A stretch of DNA of 35,616 nucleotides from an uncultured Pirellulaceae bacterium (GTDB lineage Bacteria > Planctomycetota > Planctomycetia > Pirellulales > Pirellulaceae), in NCBI GenBank assembly GCA_937928215.1, contig CALFWL010000053.1, forward strand, positions 1 through 35,616, given 5' to 3'. Under the pieces are notes generated by a model. The model was given only the letters and a program-made list of their open reading frames with translations, ran no database searches and was not told the DNA's origin. Each line of letters opens with the position of its first letter. Within the stretch, counting starts at the first letter, position 1. The translations under genes were made by a program, and so were the position numbers. This document shows, one piece after another, positions 17,279-25,424 of the stretch.

Positions 17279-17599
17279 ATGTCCTTCTTCGGTAAAGATT
17301 TAATCCCTCGCAAGATCGAGATCGATTCGTCGACGCTGACCAGCGAAAGCGACGAGGTGCGCTCACGTCTGGGCCGAATTGATGCCAACTATCAGAAGCT
17401 GTCAGAAATTTTGGGCGATTTGGAAACTCGAATCGACGCTGACGAACAGCTGCGAGCCATCAACGAGTCGATCGACGACGCGGCACTGGAATCGTCTGAG
17501 GACGCGACGGCGAAGAAGCCAAGGCGGAAATGGCGTCCTAGCAAGTCATCGAAGTCCAGATCCCGCCGCAAATCCGCAGGCCCAAACAAGCCACGTTAG
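17279..17599 (+). CDS. Small charged protein with basic tail, unknown
   Basis: Unrecognised protein of 106 residues starting MSFFGKDLIPRKIEIDS. The middle (about 20-75) is rich in heptad-like L/I spacing and acidic residues (VRSRLGRIDANYQKLSEIL, ADEQLRAINESID), which suggests a short coiled coil. The last 30 residues are K/R/S-rich. No signal peptide or membrane segment is seen. The open frame extends upstream to 17174, but those codons look non-coding. There is no clear Shine-Dalgarno. It is reported because the translation has a consistent charge pattern; it could still be spurious. Confidence 0.55.
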   Translation: MSFFGKDLIPRKIEIDSSTLTSESDEVRSRLGRIDANYQKLSEILGDLETRIDADEQLRAINESIDDAALESSEDATAKKPRRKWRPSKSSKSRSRRKSAGPNKPR

Positions 17600-17896
17600 C
17601 ACTCGCGAAGCATAACCGACGGGTCGGTAAGACGATTAGCCGGTGAAGGACGTGGGTTTCGAGTACTCGAATCCGTCATTTGCTTCTTGGCGAGTGCTTA
17701 AGCGAAAGGGCGAAAGGCACTCGCTTTCGCCCCGGACAGCCACAGCATTTCGAGCTCACAGCTGAGTTCAAATTCTGATTGTGGCTGATTGATCACAGGT
17801 CGTCGCGCCGTCACAATATCCAGCCCGCAGCGTCATGTTCGTTGTGACCTGCGCGATCACAAGGTTAAAGTTCTGCCTGCTATCCACGGAAACGTT
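17600..17896. other. Intergenic region before fhcA
   Basis: No gene seen. It contains the REP-like repeat described at 17669-17732 and nothing else that I can support. The fhcA frame is open from 17789, but its first 36 codons do not resemble the family. Confidence 0.5.
17669..17732. repeat. REP-like palindromic repeat, copy 1
   Basis: The 32 bases at 17669-17700 match 22610-22641 at 28 of 32 positions, with only C/T differences. Here the repeat ends in GCGAGTGC (17690-17697), which pairs perfectly with GCACTCGC (17717-17724). An overlapping hairpin is GGGCGAAAG (17708-17716) with CTTTCGCCC (17724-17732). It lies 70 bases after the small charged gene. Confidence 0.55.
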
Positions 17897-19570
17897 GTGT
17901 CCTATCTGAAACTTGCTGGCGGAAAGCTCTACGACCCAGCCAATGGAATCGACGGCATCGTCACCGACCTCTGGGTTTGCGATGGTAAAATCGTTGCGGC
18001 TCCGACGGATACAGCTTCGACCGTCAAAACGATCGACTTGGCGGGCATGGTGGTGATGCCTGGCGGCGTCGACATGCACTGCCACATCGCCGGCCCCAAA
18101 GTGAACACGGCTCGCAAGATGCAGCCGGAACAAGCCCGTGCTGCTGCGGTGGCTCGACAGGCGACACCCGGCACCGTTCTGCACAGCGGTTCGATGGGTA
18201 GCGTGCCCAGCATTTACACCACAGGGTATTGCTACACCGGGATGGGTTACACGACTTGTTTTGACGCCGCCATTTCTCCATTGGCGTCACGGCATACTCA
18301 TCAGGAATTCAGCGAAGTTCCCAACGTCGACGCCGGCTTTTTTGTGCTCGTCGGGAACAATCACTATGCGATGGAGCGGATCTCCGAGGGGGATCAGGCG
18401 GGTCTTGAATCCTTTCTGGCGTGGCTGATCGCTCGCGCAGGTGGCTTTGCGCCGAAGTTGGTAAATCCGGGTGGAGTCGAGTTATTCAAACAATCGGTGG
18501 CGGGAAACGCTCGCGATCTGGATCAGCCGGTTGATGGATTCAGTGGAGTCACTCCGCGGAAGATTATTCAGTCGATTACCGCTGCATCGAATGAGTTAGG
18601 CTTGCCTCATCCGGTTCACATCCACACCAACAATCTGGGAATGCCCGGCAACTGGGAAACGACGCTCGAGACCATGAAGTCGCTCGATGGGCTGAAAGCT
18701 CATTTGACGCATATTCAGTTTCACAGCTACGGCGGAGGCGAAGTTGATCCCGGATCGATCGATTCTCAGGTCAAAACGCTGGCTGCTCACATCAACGCGA
18801 ATCCGAATCTAACCGTTGACGTGGGACAAGTCATGTTCGGTCGCACGACCAGCATGACGGGAGACGGAGCGCTTGGGCATTTCCTGCAGAAGATCAGCGG
18901 CGAGCGTTGGTATTGTGCAGACACGGAACTTGAATCGGGTTGTGGTGTTTCGCCGATCGAATACCGCGACAAGAATTTTGTCCACGCACTGCAATGGGCG
19001 ATCGGGTTGGAGTGGTACCTGATAGTCGACGATCCGTGGCAGGTCGTGATGAGCACCGATCATCCCAATGGCGGCAGTTTTCTTGCGTATCCGCAGATCA
19101 TTCGACTGTTGATGGATCGGAGTTATCGAACCGAAATGCTGAAACAGGTGAATCCTAAAATTCTGGAGCGTTGTTCATTGGCGGACCTGGACCGTGAGTA
19201 CTCGCTTTCCGAAATCGCAATCATCACACGCAGCGGCCCTGCGCGAATTCTGGGGTTGAAGAACAAAGGGCATCTGGGCGTGGGGGCCGACGCGGACATC
19301 ACGGTTTATTCGCCCAACGAAAACTACGAAACGATGTTCGAGCTTCCTCGCATGGTGATCAAGGCGGGAGAAATTCTGATCGAGGACACCGAAGTGCGGC
19401 AAACGGTGACAGGAAAAACGCTCTCGATCGACCCAGCCTATGATCGAGGCCGAGACGAATCGATCGAGTCTTGGTTCAACGATCATTATTCGTTGCGGGC
19501 CCATCACTACGGCGTGCACGATGGCGAATTCAATCGTATCCAACGGCAAGCGGTTGCCAATGAGCCCTAG
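17897..19570 (+). CDS. fhcA: Formylmethanofuran dehydrogenase-type subunit A (FhcA)
   Basis: Amidohydrolase-fold subunit of the formyltransferase/hydrolase complex, which releases formate from formyl-(methano)furan analogues in the tetrahydromethanopterin C1 pathway. The 557-residue product shows an N-terminal LKLAGGKLYDPANG, the metal-binding H-x-H in GGVDMHCHIAGPKVN, the candidate carboxylated lysine in FAPKLVNPGG, VHIHTNNLGMPGN, HLTHIQFHSYGG and a late STDHPNGGSF with the catalytic Asp. I start at GTG 17897 (GGA 6 bases ahead); the frame extends to 17789 without family similarity. Planctomycetes are known to carry this pathway. The partner subunits (FhcB, FhcC, FhcD) are not adjacent, so the gene is isolated here. 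Confidence 0.92.
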   Translation: MSYLKLAGGKLYDPANGIDGIVTDLWVCDGKIVAAPTDTASTVKTIDLAGMVVMPGGVDMHCHIAGPKVNTARKMQPEQARAAAVARQATPGTVLHSGSMGSVPSIYTTGYCYTGMGYTTCFDAAISPLASRHTHQEFSEVPNVDAGFFVLVGNNHYAMERISEGDQAGLESFLAWLIARAGGFAPKLVNPGGVELFKQSVAGNARDLDQPVDGFSGVTPRKIIQSITAASNELGLPHPVHIHTNNLGMPGNWETTLETMKSLDGLKAHLTHIQFHSYGGGEVDPGSIDSQVKTLAAHINANPNLTVDVGQVMFGRTTSMTGDGALGHFLQKISGERWYCADTELESGCGVSPIEYRDKNFVHALQWAIGLEWYLIVDDPWQVVMSTDHPNGGSFLAYPQIIRLLMDRSYRTEMLKQVNPKILERCSLADLDREYSLSEIAIITRSGPARILGLKNKGHLGVGADADITVYSPNENYETMFELPRMVIKAGEILIEDTEVRQTVTGKTLSIDPAYDRGRDESIESWFNDHYSLRAHHYGVHDGEFNRIQRQAVANEP

Positions 19571-19617
19571 CCACCGACCGATGATGATTGACGAATTCCC
19601 ACGTTCACGTGAAACCA

Positions 19618-20895
19618 CTATCGTCTTGACGAAAGCTCTCTCGCTTTAATTTCGCGAAACAGAATATCGGTGGTCGGATCGTGTCCTTGCAGAATAAACG
19701 TGCCCTTCTCTTTCCGTAGTCCTTTGCGTGGGTTGGGGTGAGGCTTTCTCCGGTCCGTCCAGTCGGTGACTTGTAATCCGTTGACCCAGACGCTGACATG
19801 AGGCCCATTGGCAATGATCATTTTGGAAAACCACTGTTGATCGTCCGCGTTGATTCGTCTTGCGTTGGCTTGACGGAAAATGCCTCCGGTGCCGCAATCG
19901 ACGGGGGCCGTTCGATCCCCTGCCTTGAACTGGTTTTGAATCTGGCTTTCGTAGCCGTTGGTGAATTCGCCCGGAATGCTTCTGAAGAAAACTCCGCTGT
20001 TCAAGCCTGTCGCGTTGGTTCGGCATTGCATCGAGAACACAAAGTTCGCCAGTTGAGCTCTGGATTCAAGCTGGCCACGTCCGCCGGTCACTTTCAGTTC
20101 ACCTTCGTCGGAAACGGAAAATTTGCTTTCGCCCGTCTGCGACTGATCCCACTGGCTCAGGTCTTTCCCGTTAAAGATTGGATCGACGCCCAGCGGACGC
20201 AACAGTACGTTACGGAAGCTGATTGGCCCCGCGTTGAACTGCAAACCGATATAGCCTCGTTTGAGTCCAGACGTATCGATGTACTCGTTGACCGTTTTTC
20301 CTTCGAGCGTCACGATGACTCGATCGCCCTGCACCGTTGCGTAAAACGTTCTCCATTGATCATTTTGAAAATCGAGCTCGACTTTATGGCGATCGACCAA
20401 TGATCCCGTTGGGAACGGATGAGCCTGATCGTTGGCGATGTTCAGCTCGTAGCAATCGGTCGCCGTATTTTTGGGATCCGGGTTTGTCCGTAAGAACACG
20501 CCGCTGTTGGTATCGGCGGTCGCTAGGAAGTCCACTTTCAACTGATAGTCGTCGAATTCGGTGGTTGTTCGCAGCAGACTCATCTTGCCGCGATCTGCGT
20601 GAATCGTGTTATTGATCACCTGCCAGTTGGTGCTTTCATCCATGGCTCGCCAACCGAATAAAGTCTCTCCGTCGAACAGAGCGATCCAGCCATCGGCGAT
20701 GTCTGCTTCGGAAAGGCTACCGGGCAACACGATCTCGTTTGACGATTTGAGAGCGTTCTTCGATTGCGCGGATGCGGAGGTCGCGAAAATCAATAGCATC
20801 AGCAATGCAGCGCAATGGGCCGCCATTCGCGCCGGTCGGAATTTCTCCAGTGCGGACTCGAGCACACCTTTACACGCAGGATATAAGAACGGCAT
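19618..20895 (-). CDS. Secreted two-domain DUF1080 protein
   Basis: Exported protein with two DUF1080 (3-keto-disaccharide hydrolase-like, concanavalin fold) domains, a class very abundant in planctomycetes and linked to sugar degradation. Domain 1 begins DGWIALFDGETLFGWRAMDE and includes DYQLKVDFLATADTNSGVFLRT. Domain 2 begins DPIFNGKDLSQWD and includes LNSGVFFRSIPGEFTNGYESQIQNQ and GTGGIFRQANAR. The ATG at 20895 gives 425 residues with a signal sequence (MAAHCAALLMLLIFATSASAQ); the ATG at 20826 at the start of that sequence is an alternative. Upstream codons to 21057 look non-coding. It is convergent with fhcA. The substrate is unknown. Confidence 0.85.
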   Translation of the reverse strand: MPFLYPACKGVLESALEKFRPARMAAHCAALLMLLIFATSASAQSKNALKSSNEIVLPGSLSEADIADGWIALFDGETLFGWRAMDESTNWQVINNTIHADRGKMSLLRTTTEFDDYQLKVDFLATADTNSGVFLRTNPDPKNTATDCYELNIANDQAHPFPTGSLVDRHKVELDFQNDQWRTFYATVQGDRVIVTLEGKTVNEYIDTSGLKRGYIGLQFNAGPISFRNVLLRPLGVDPIFNGKDLSQWDQSQTGESKFSVSDEGELKVTGGRGQLESRAQLANFVFSMQCRTNATGLNSGVFFRSIPGEFTNGYESQIQNQFKAGDRTAPVDCGTGGIFRQANARRINADDQQWFSKMIIANGPHVSVWVNGLQVTDWTDRRKPHPNPRKGLRKEKGTFILQGHDPTTDILFREIKARELSSRR

Positions 20896-21189
20896 TGTTG
20901 CTTTCGGTTGAAAAATATCAGGCCACCACAAGTGCGTCGGGAACGAGCGCGTGTTGAGATTGGAAACTGAAAACGGATCGTAAGTGAACGCAAGGGTTGG
21001 CTCAATGGAGCCTGAATCGTCGTTCAAAATTGACTTCGCACCATAAACCTTAACCATTATGGTGTCTGGCGGGGTGTTAAGGGCGTCTAAGATGCCAAAA
21101 CCGTCATTTTAGTTCTTGATCGAACGGGTTCCCACTGGGCATAATTGCAGCTCGATTTTTTCTTTGAATTTTATCAACATGGCACGCCT
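20896..21189. other. Divergent intergenic region between DUF1080 and SDR genes
   Basis: No gene supported. It contains an imperfect palindromic region, CCATAA (21041-21046) with TTATGG (21057-21062), enclosing CCTTAACC (21048-21055). That core is the same as the candidate Pho-type motif found before pstS. No clear promoter pair was identified. Confidence 0.35.
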
Positions 21190-22611
21190 GTGAGTCACTC
21201 GATTATCCCCGCTGCGCGCGATTACGTTCTGATCACCGGTAGCACAGGTTTGGTCGGTCAGTATCTGGTTCGAGAACTGCTGACCGGCGGACAACGTCTG
21301 GCTCTGGTGGTTCGCCCCAGCAAGAAGCTGACGGCTCAGGAGCGAGTCGAAGCATTCATGCAGCGTTGGGAGGCTGAGCTTGCGATGGCGCTTCCACGTC
21401 CGGTGGTTCTGGTCGGCGACGTGTGCGACGCGAATCTGGGGCTGAGCGATGAATCGCTCGCTTGGGTTGCACGGCATTGCGGGCGAGTCATCCACAGCGC
21501 GGCGGTGTTGACGTTTCACGGTGCGTCAATGGAGGCAGATCCGTGGCGCACCAACTTGGGCGGCACGAGAAACGTGGTTGCACTTTGTGAGCAGTTTCAG
21601 ATTCAAGAATTGCATTACCTTTCGACTGCTTACGTGTGCGGCAAGCGAACGGATCGAGTCATGGAAACGGATCTCGATTGCGGCCAAGAGTTTCGCAATG
21701 ACTACGAACGGTGCAAGTGCCAAGCCGAAAAGATCGTGCATGCGTCCAATATCGAATCGAAAACGATTTACCGTCCGGCTGTGATCGTTGGCGACTCAAA
21801 AACAGGCTACACGGTCACCTACCATGGTCTGTATCTGTATCTGCGATTGATGGCGACTCTGGTGCCGCAGCAGAAACGGAATGAAAACGGTGTGATCGAG
21901 ACCAAGCTACGTCTTCCGATGGACGGTGATGAACCTCGAAACTTGGTGCCCGTCGACTGGGTCGCCGAAGTGGTCGCTCATATTTTTCTCGATCACTCCG
22001 CTCATGGCCAAACTTACCATCTGACTCCCGACGAATATTCGTCCGCGCGGCAGGTGATTGAGTATGGCTACGAGTACTACGGGTCGGAGGGCGTTGTGTT
22101 TGCCGGGTCAGGCGCGTCAAGAGATGCCGACAGCGAATTTGCGGCAAAATATTTTGAAAACGCCGGCATGTATGAGGATTACGAAACCAGCGATCCGTTG
22201 TTCGACAAGAGTTCGCTTGTGGATGTCGCGGGGCATTTGAAATGTCCGCCTGTGGATCGTGATATGGTCTTCCGCTTTATAGATTTCGGGGCGGCCGATC
22301 GTTGGGGCAAGCGGAAGCCGAAACCACCTGAAGTGCCTTTCTGGGGCGCGGATCAGCTTCAAGCGATGCTCGATGAGGTCGAAAGTCTTGAGGGATTGCC
22401 TGAGGGGCTGGCGATCGGAATCGATTTGCATGGTCCAGGTGGCGGTCAATGGCAAATTTCGCAAGATGACTTCGGGAATTTTCAACTGCTGGACGGACTG
22501 CCGGCGAACGAAACCGCCACGATCGCGATTGGCGAAACTGAGACGCTCGCGTCTTTAGGGGAAGACCGTTGGCGAATTTTTCTAGAGTCAGCGGTCGCCG
22601 CTAGAGTGTGA
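21190..22611 (+). CDS. Extended SDR (acyl reductase/epimerase-like) with possible SCP2-like tail
   Basis: NAD(P)-dependent extended short-chain dehydrogenase of the thioester-reductase/fatty acyl reductase type (NAD_binding_4). The Rossmann motif GSTGLVGQYL (G-x-x-G-x-x-G) is near the start, then HSAAVLTFHG, the lower-rim LHYLSTAYVCG and the catalytic Y-x-x-x-K in YERCKCQAEK. RPAVIVGDSKTG is also typical. After about residue 400, GIDLHGPGGGQWQIS and TATIAIGETETLASLG resemble the sterol-carrier (SCP2) fold, but this is tentative. I start at GTG 21190 (473 residues); the TTG at 21145 would add 15 unlike residues. The substrate is unknown, probably an acyl chain by family. Confidence 0.78.
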   Translation: MSHSIIPAARDYVLITGSTGLVGQYLVRELLTGGQRLALVVRPSKKLTAQERVEAFMQRWEAELAMALPRPVVLVGDVCDANLGLSDESLAWVARHCGRVIHSAAVLTFHGASMEADPWRTNLGGTRNVVALCEQFQIQELHYLSTAYVCGKRTDRVMETDLDCGQEFRNDYERCKCQAEKIVHASNIESKTIYRPAVIVGDSKTGYTVTYHGLYLYLRLMATLVPQQKRNENGVIETKLRLPMDGDEPRNLVPVDWVAEVVAHIFLDHSAHGQTYHLTPDEYSSARQVIEYGYEYYGSEGVVFAGSGASRDADSEFAAKYFENAGMYEDYETSDPLFDKSSLVDVAGHLKCPPVDRDMVFRFIDFGAADRWGKRKPKPPEVPFWGADQLQAMLDEVESLEGLPEGLAIGIDLHGPGGGQWQISQDDFGNFQLLDGLPANETATIAIGETETLASLGEDRWRIFLESAVAARV

Positions 22612-22649
22612 ATCCGTTATCTGTTTCTTGGCGAGCGCTTATCGCTCGC
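22610..22649. repeat. REP-like palindromic repeat, copy 2
   Basis: Bases 22610-22641 match 17669-17700 at 28 of 32 positions. The end forms a perfect hairpin, GCGAGCG (22631-22637), loop CTTAT, CGCTCGC (22643-22649). It begins inside the stop codon of the SDR gene. The right arm differs from copy 1 so as to keep pairing. Confidence 0.55.
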
Positions 22650-22983
22650 GAATCAGAATCAATAAGGCTGGATAAACATGATTCAACGCCGATTTTACGC
22701 GAGCGAACGAAATCAATTCTGGCAGTCGTTGGTGGGCAAGTGCTAACGGTGATTCTCCGAACAAAATTTACGATTCTCGCGTAAGCTAGCTTGGGTTGTT
22801 GCGTCAAAGTCGGGTCTTACGGTTCGCAAGTTCGCCCTGACTAGATCGTGAACAGTTGTTTCGTGCAGACATGTCGCGGTCGGGAAGATCCAGTCGTACA
22901 ATAGACTGTCCGTTTTGTGCGAAGACGTGCACGGACATCTGAACCGATCCAGAATGCTCGATTTTCTATCCCGGAGATTTCCA
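22650..22983. other. Intergenic region and leader of the cysteine-rich gene
   Basis: No gene supported. TACAAT at about 22897 could be a -10 box without a good -35. GTCC...GTGC and GCAC...GGAC around 22908-22935 can form a hairpin in the leader. GGAG lies ahead of the ATG at 22984. Confidence 0.35.
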
Positions 22984-23658
22984 ATGAAGTTGTTTATCAA
23001 TCTGATTTTCGCTGCCGTCACCTGCGTGGCGATGCAAAGCACCACCGTGGCTCAAGAGGCATCCGCCGAGAAGCAATGCTGTAGCAAAGAGGCTGGCACC
23101 GACATGTCCGGCGACGTGAAATTGGCAATGGCAAAACTGCCAAAAATGGGTTACATGGTTGCAGGTGAGTCCGCCTGCTGTCTGGGCTCCGCCGAGGCGA
23201 TGGCGAAGTCGAAGTCGGCACCTGTCGAGTATGTCGTGGGCGACGACAAGTTTGAAACGAAGCAGGCCGCTTATACTTCGCTGGTCGAACAAACCGAGGC
23301 GATGGTCGAAGCGTTTGTGACGCCCTGCAAGTGCGAGGTATCGGGCGTGACTTCGATCGCCGGAACAAAATGCAATTGTCCGGTAAAAGCAGGCGAGACC
23401 ACAGAATTGGTCAAGAAAGCGATCAGCGGAATCCAGATGGCTTATGCGGTCGGTGACGAAACCTGCCACTGCCCTACCAAGGCAAAGGAGATGGCCGAAG
23501 CAGCGGGTGTTGAAAAAAGCTACGTTGTCAACGGCGAAAAAACCTCTTGCGAACTGACTGCCCGATTGAATCTTGCCCGCTCCAAGTACCGTGCCGCCGT
23601 TACTGCCATGGTTGCTCAAAATCAGCAGGCCGAGCAGACAGAAACTACTGGAACTTGA
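22984..23658 (+). CDS. Secreted cysteine-rich repeat protein, unknown
   Basis: Exported 224-residue protein with a signal peptide (MKLFINLIFAAVTCVAMQSTTVAQ) and GGAG before the ATG. The mature part has paired cysteines: CC (KQCCSKE), CC (SACCLGS), C-x-C (PCKCEVS), C-x-C (KCNCPVK), C-x-C (TCHCPTK) and a late single C. Two similar units are visible, MGYMVAGESACC...MAKSKSAPVEYVVGDDK and MAYAVGDETCHC...MAEAAGVEKSYVVNGEK. Each is followed by a helix (AAYTSLVEQTEAMVEAF; ARLNLARSKYRAAVTAM). The pattern suggests metal binding or disulfide-linked repeats; I do not recognise a named family. A strong terminator follows. Confidence 0.82.
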   Translation: MKLFINLIFAAVTCVAMQSTTVAQEASAEKQCCSKEAGTDMSGDVKLAMAKLPKMGYMVAGESACCLGSAEAMAKSKSAPVEYVVGDDKFETKQAAYTSLVEQTEAMVEAFVTPCKCEVSGVTSIAGTKCNCPVKAGETTELVKKAISGIQMAYAVGDETCHCPTKAKEMAEAAGVEKSYVVNGEKTSCELTARLNLARSKYRAAVTAMVAQNQQAEQTETTGT

Positions 23659-23721
23659 ACTGGCGGTTTCGCGTCGTCAGCAAGCTTGACGATTTGCCAG
23701 ACCTGAAAATTGAAACTCGAT

Positions 23722-23754
23722 AGACCCGGTTGCTTCGCGCGATTGGGTCTTTTT
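23722..23754 (+). terminator. Rho-independent terminator after the cysteine-rich gene
   Basis: AGACCCGGTTGC (23722-23733) pairs with GCGATTGGGTCT (23739-23750) over 12 positions including G-U pairs, with loop TTCGC and a TTTTT tail. It lies 64 bases after the stop codon. There is no T-run on the other strand, so it acts rightward only. Confidence 0.85.
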
Positions 23755-23771
23755 GCTTTGGCGTGCTACGT

Positions 23772-25070
23772 TTACTGAATGGATTTCGTTGCATCTGTTG
23801 TGGAAACCTGCACGTAAGGAACGTACTGTTGCATCACGACTCTGCTGTCGCGAGTAATCTTGTACCTGATGCCACGCCAGTGAACCAGTTGTGTTGTCCA
23901 TGCCCGGTAGACCGTCAGCGGATAAAGAAATTGGTTCAAGACGGTTGCTAGAATAGTCATGCCCAAACCCGACGCATCCCTCACACCCGGTCGTCCACCC
24001 GTGCGGCGACTCAGGATCGATCGGTTGCAGCGGTCGATTAAAACCAGCAGGCAGACATTGACAATCTGGTAGAGCAGAAAAAAACATGTCAGCATCCATG
24101 CGTTTGAATGTTGCCCCATCGCCCACGTCAGGCCGATCAACACTGGCGTGACGTAACATGCGATTGCCGTCAACAAGCTGTGCATTAGGACGAGTGGCCA
24201 CATGTGGTGGTGTAGTCTGACGGTTAACGTTTGGCGTATGATCCAGCGAAACGCGTCCGGCAGCGTCGTGGACTCGGTGTTCTCCATGATCAATGATGGA
24301 ACTCGGTGCATCGTCATGCCGAGTGGTTCCAGAGTTTCGGCAACCATCGTGTCTTCGCAGAATGCAGATTGCCAAGCTGTCAGAAAGTTGGCTTCTTTCA
24401 ATGCGTCGTGACGAAACGCGAGACTTCCTCCCCAACCGATGTTGTAGAGCGTAACTTGAGGAACCGCGGCAGCATTCCAGATTTTTCGAAATACCGTGCC
24501 GACCGTTGGCTCACGTGGCGTAAACCATCGATTTCCTGTTGTGGCTCCAACCTTGGGGTCCTCGAAGGGAGCGAGCAAGTTGAACAGCCAGTTTTCGTCC
24601 GCGACAGCGTCAGCGTCGATCAGGGCAACGTACTTGACTTCGTCCGGCAACGCCTCAATGGCCGCGATCAGGTTGGAGCATTTCAGAGTGCATGTTTTCC
24701 AATGTGAGGTGTTGAAATGCAGAACTGGCTGGACAGGCTGATCTTGAAAAAACTCTCTGACGTATTCGACCGCGGGGTCATCGTGATCGTCCAGCACGAT
24801 ATGCAGCTGAAAATCGGGGTAGTTCTGGCTGACGATTCCTGCCAAGCAATCGCTCAATGCCGGGTCGGTCCCTCGCAAGCACAAGATGATTGCTGCTGTA
24901 CCGTCGACGATATCACGTGGTTGTGAATCGCCACGCTCATCTCTTTGGGGCTCGACTGAGTCCGTTAGACCGGGAGCCAAAATGCTTTGATATCGAAATA
25001 CGTAAATTGCTTGCAACACCGTTAACAACAACAGCACGCCGCTGTCGATTGCAGTCACAATATTCATCAT
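23772..25070 (-). CDS. Membrane glycosyltransferase family 2 (ceramide glucosyltransferase-like)
   Basis: Processive-type GT2 enzyme anchored in the inner membrane. A short N-terminal helix (VLLLLTVLQAIYVF) precedes the GT-A domain with AAIILCLRGTDPALSDCLAGI, the metal-binding D-x-D in VALIDADAVADENWL, GWGGSLAFR and the acceptor-side EDTMVAE. RWIIRQTLTVRL stands in the place of the (Q/R)xxRW motif. Two or more C-terminal helices and WRGIRYKI follow. This layout resembles ceramide glucosyltransferase and HpnI-type enzymes that act on lipid acceptors. The acceptor cannot be named from the sequence. It converges with the cysteine-rich gene. Confidence 0.82.
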   Translation of the reverse strand: MMNIVTAIDSGVLLLLTVLQAIYVFRYQSILAPGLTDSVEPQRDERGDSQPRDIVDGTAAIILCLRGTDPALSDCLAGIVSQNYPDFQLHIVLDDHDDPAVEYVREFFQDQPVQPVLHFNTSHWKTCTLKCSNLIAAIEALPDEVKYVALIDADAVADENWLFNLLAPFEDPKVGATTGNRWFTPREPTVGTVFRKIWNAAAVPQVTLYNIGWGGSLAFRHDALKEANFLTAWQSAFCEDTMVAETLEPLGMTMHRVPSLIMENTESTTLPDAFRWIIRQTLTVRLHHHMWPLVLMHSLLTAIACYVTPVLIGLTWAMGQHSNAWMLTCFFLLYQIVNVCLLVLIDRCNRSILSRRTGGRPGVRDASGLGMTILATVLNQFLYPLTVYRAWTTQLVHWRGIRYKITRDSRVVMQQYVPYVQVSTTDATKSIQ

Positions 25071-25424
25071 GAAATTTTAAGCGTGAGAGATTCGGACCGT
25101 ATCCGTTCGATCACGAAAGGATACTCGTGAAACCACGCATGAAAAGCGGTACGATCACGACAGGAGCTTCATTTAGTCTGAATCGATGTTCCGTCGAAGG
25201 TCAAATCAAGTGACATGCACCTCGCGACATGCACCCATTGGGCAGTTGCTCACCGGTCGGATCTGACTGTTCCGTCAGTTCGTGGGTGACCAGCTTGTAG
25301 CCGGTGTTTGATGGACAGTGGACGATTGGATTGACAGCCAGTGACGCCGTTGTTGCATCGACCGAGTTTTCTTTGATACCCTATTTGAAGTGACAACGCG
25401 AAATCATGTTTGAACGACGGGGCG
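25071..25424. other. Divergent intergenic region, nothing specific
   Basis: About 350 bases between the glycosyltransferase gene and the next rightward gene. A TTGACA occurs at about 25337 without a good -10 at proper spacing. Short open frames (for example 24 codons from about 25139) show no support. Confidence 0.4.

Noticed and set aside
22966-23619. Antisense open frame of about 217 codons opposite the cysteine-rich gene
   Set aside because: The plus strand has a signal peptide, ribosome site and terminator; the minus frame has none of these and a composition typical of an antisense shadow.
25139-25213. A 24-codon open frame before the two-span membrane protein
   Set aside because: No ribosome site, no leader-like codon run and no terminator downstream.
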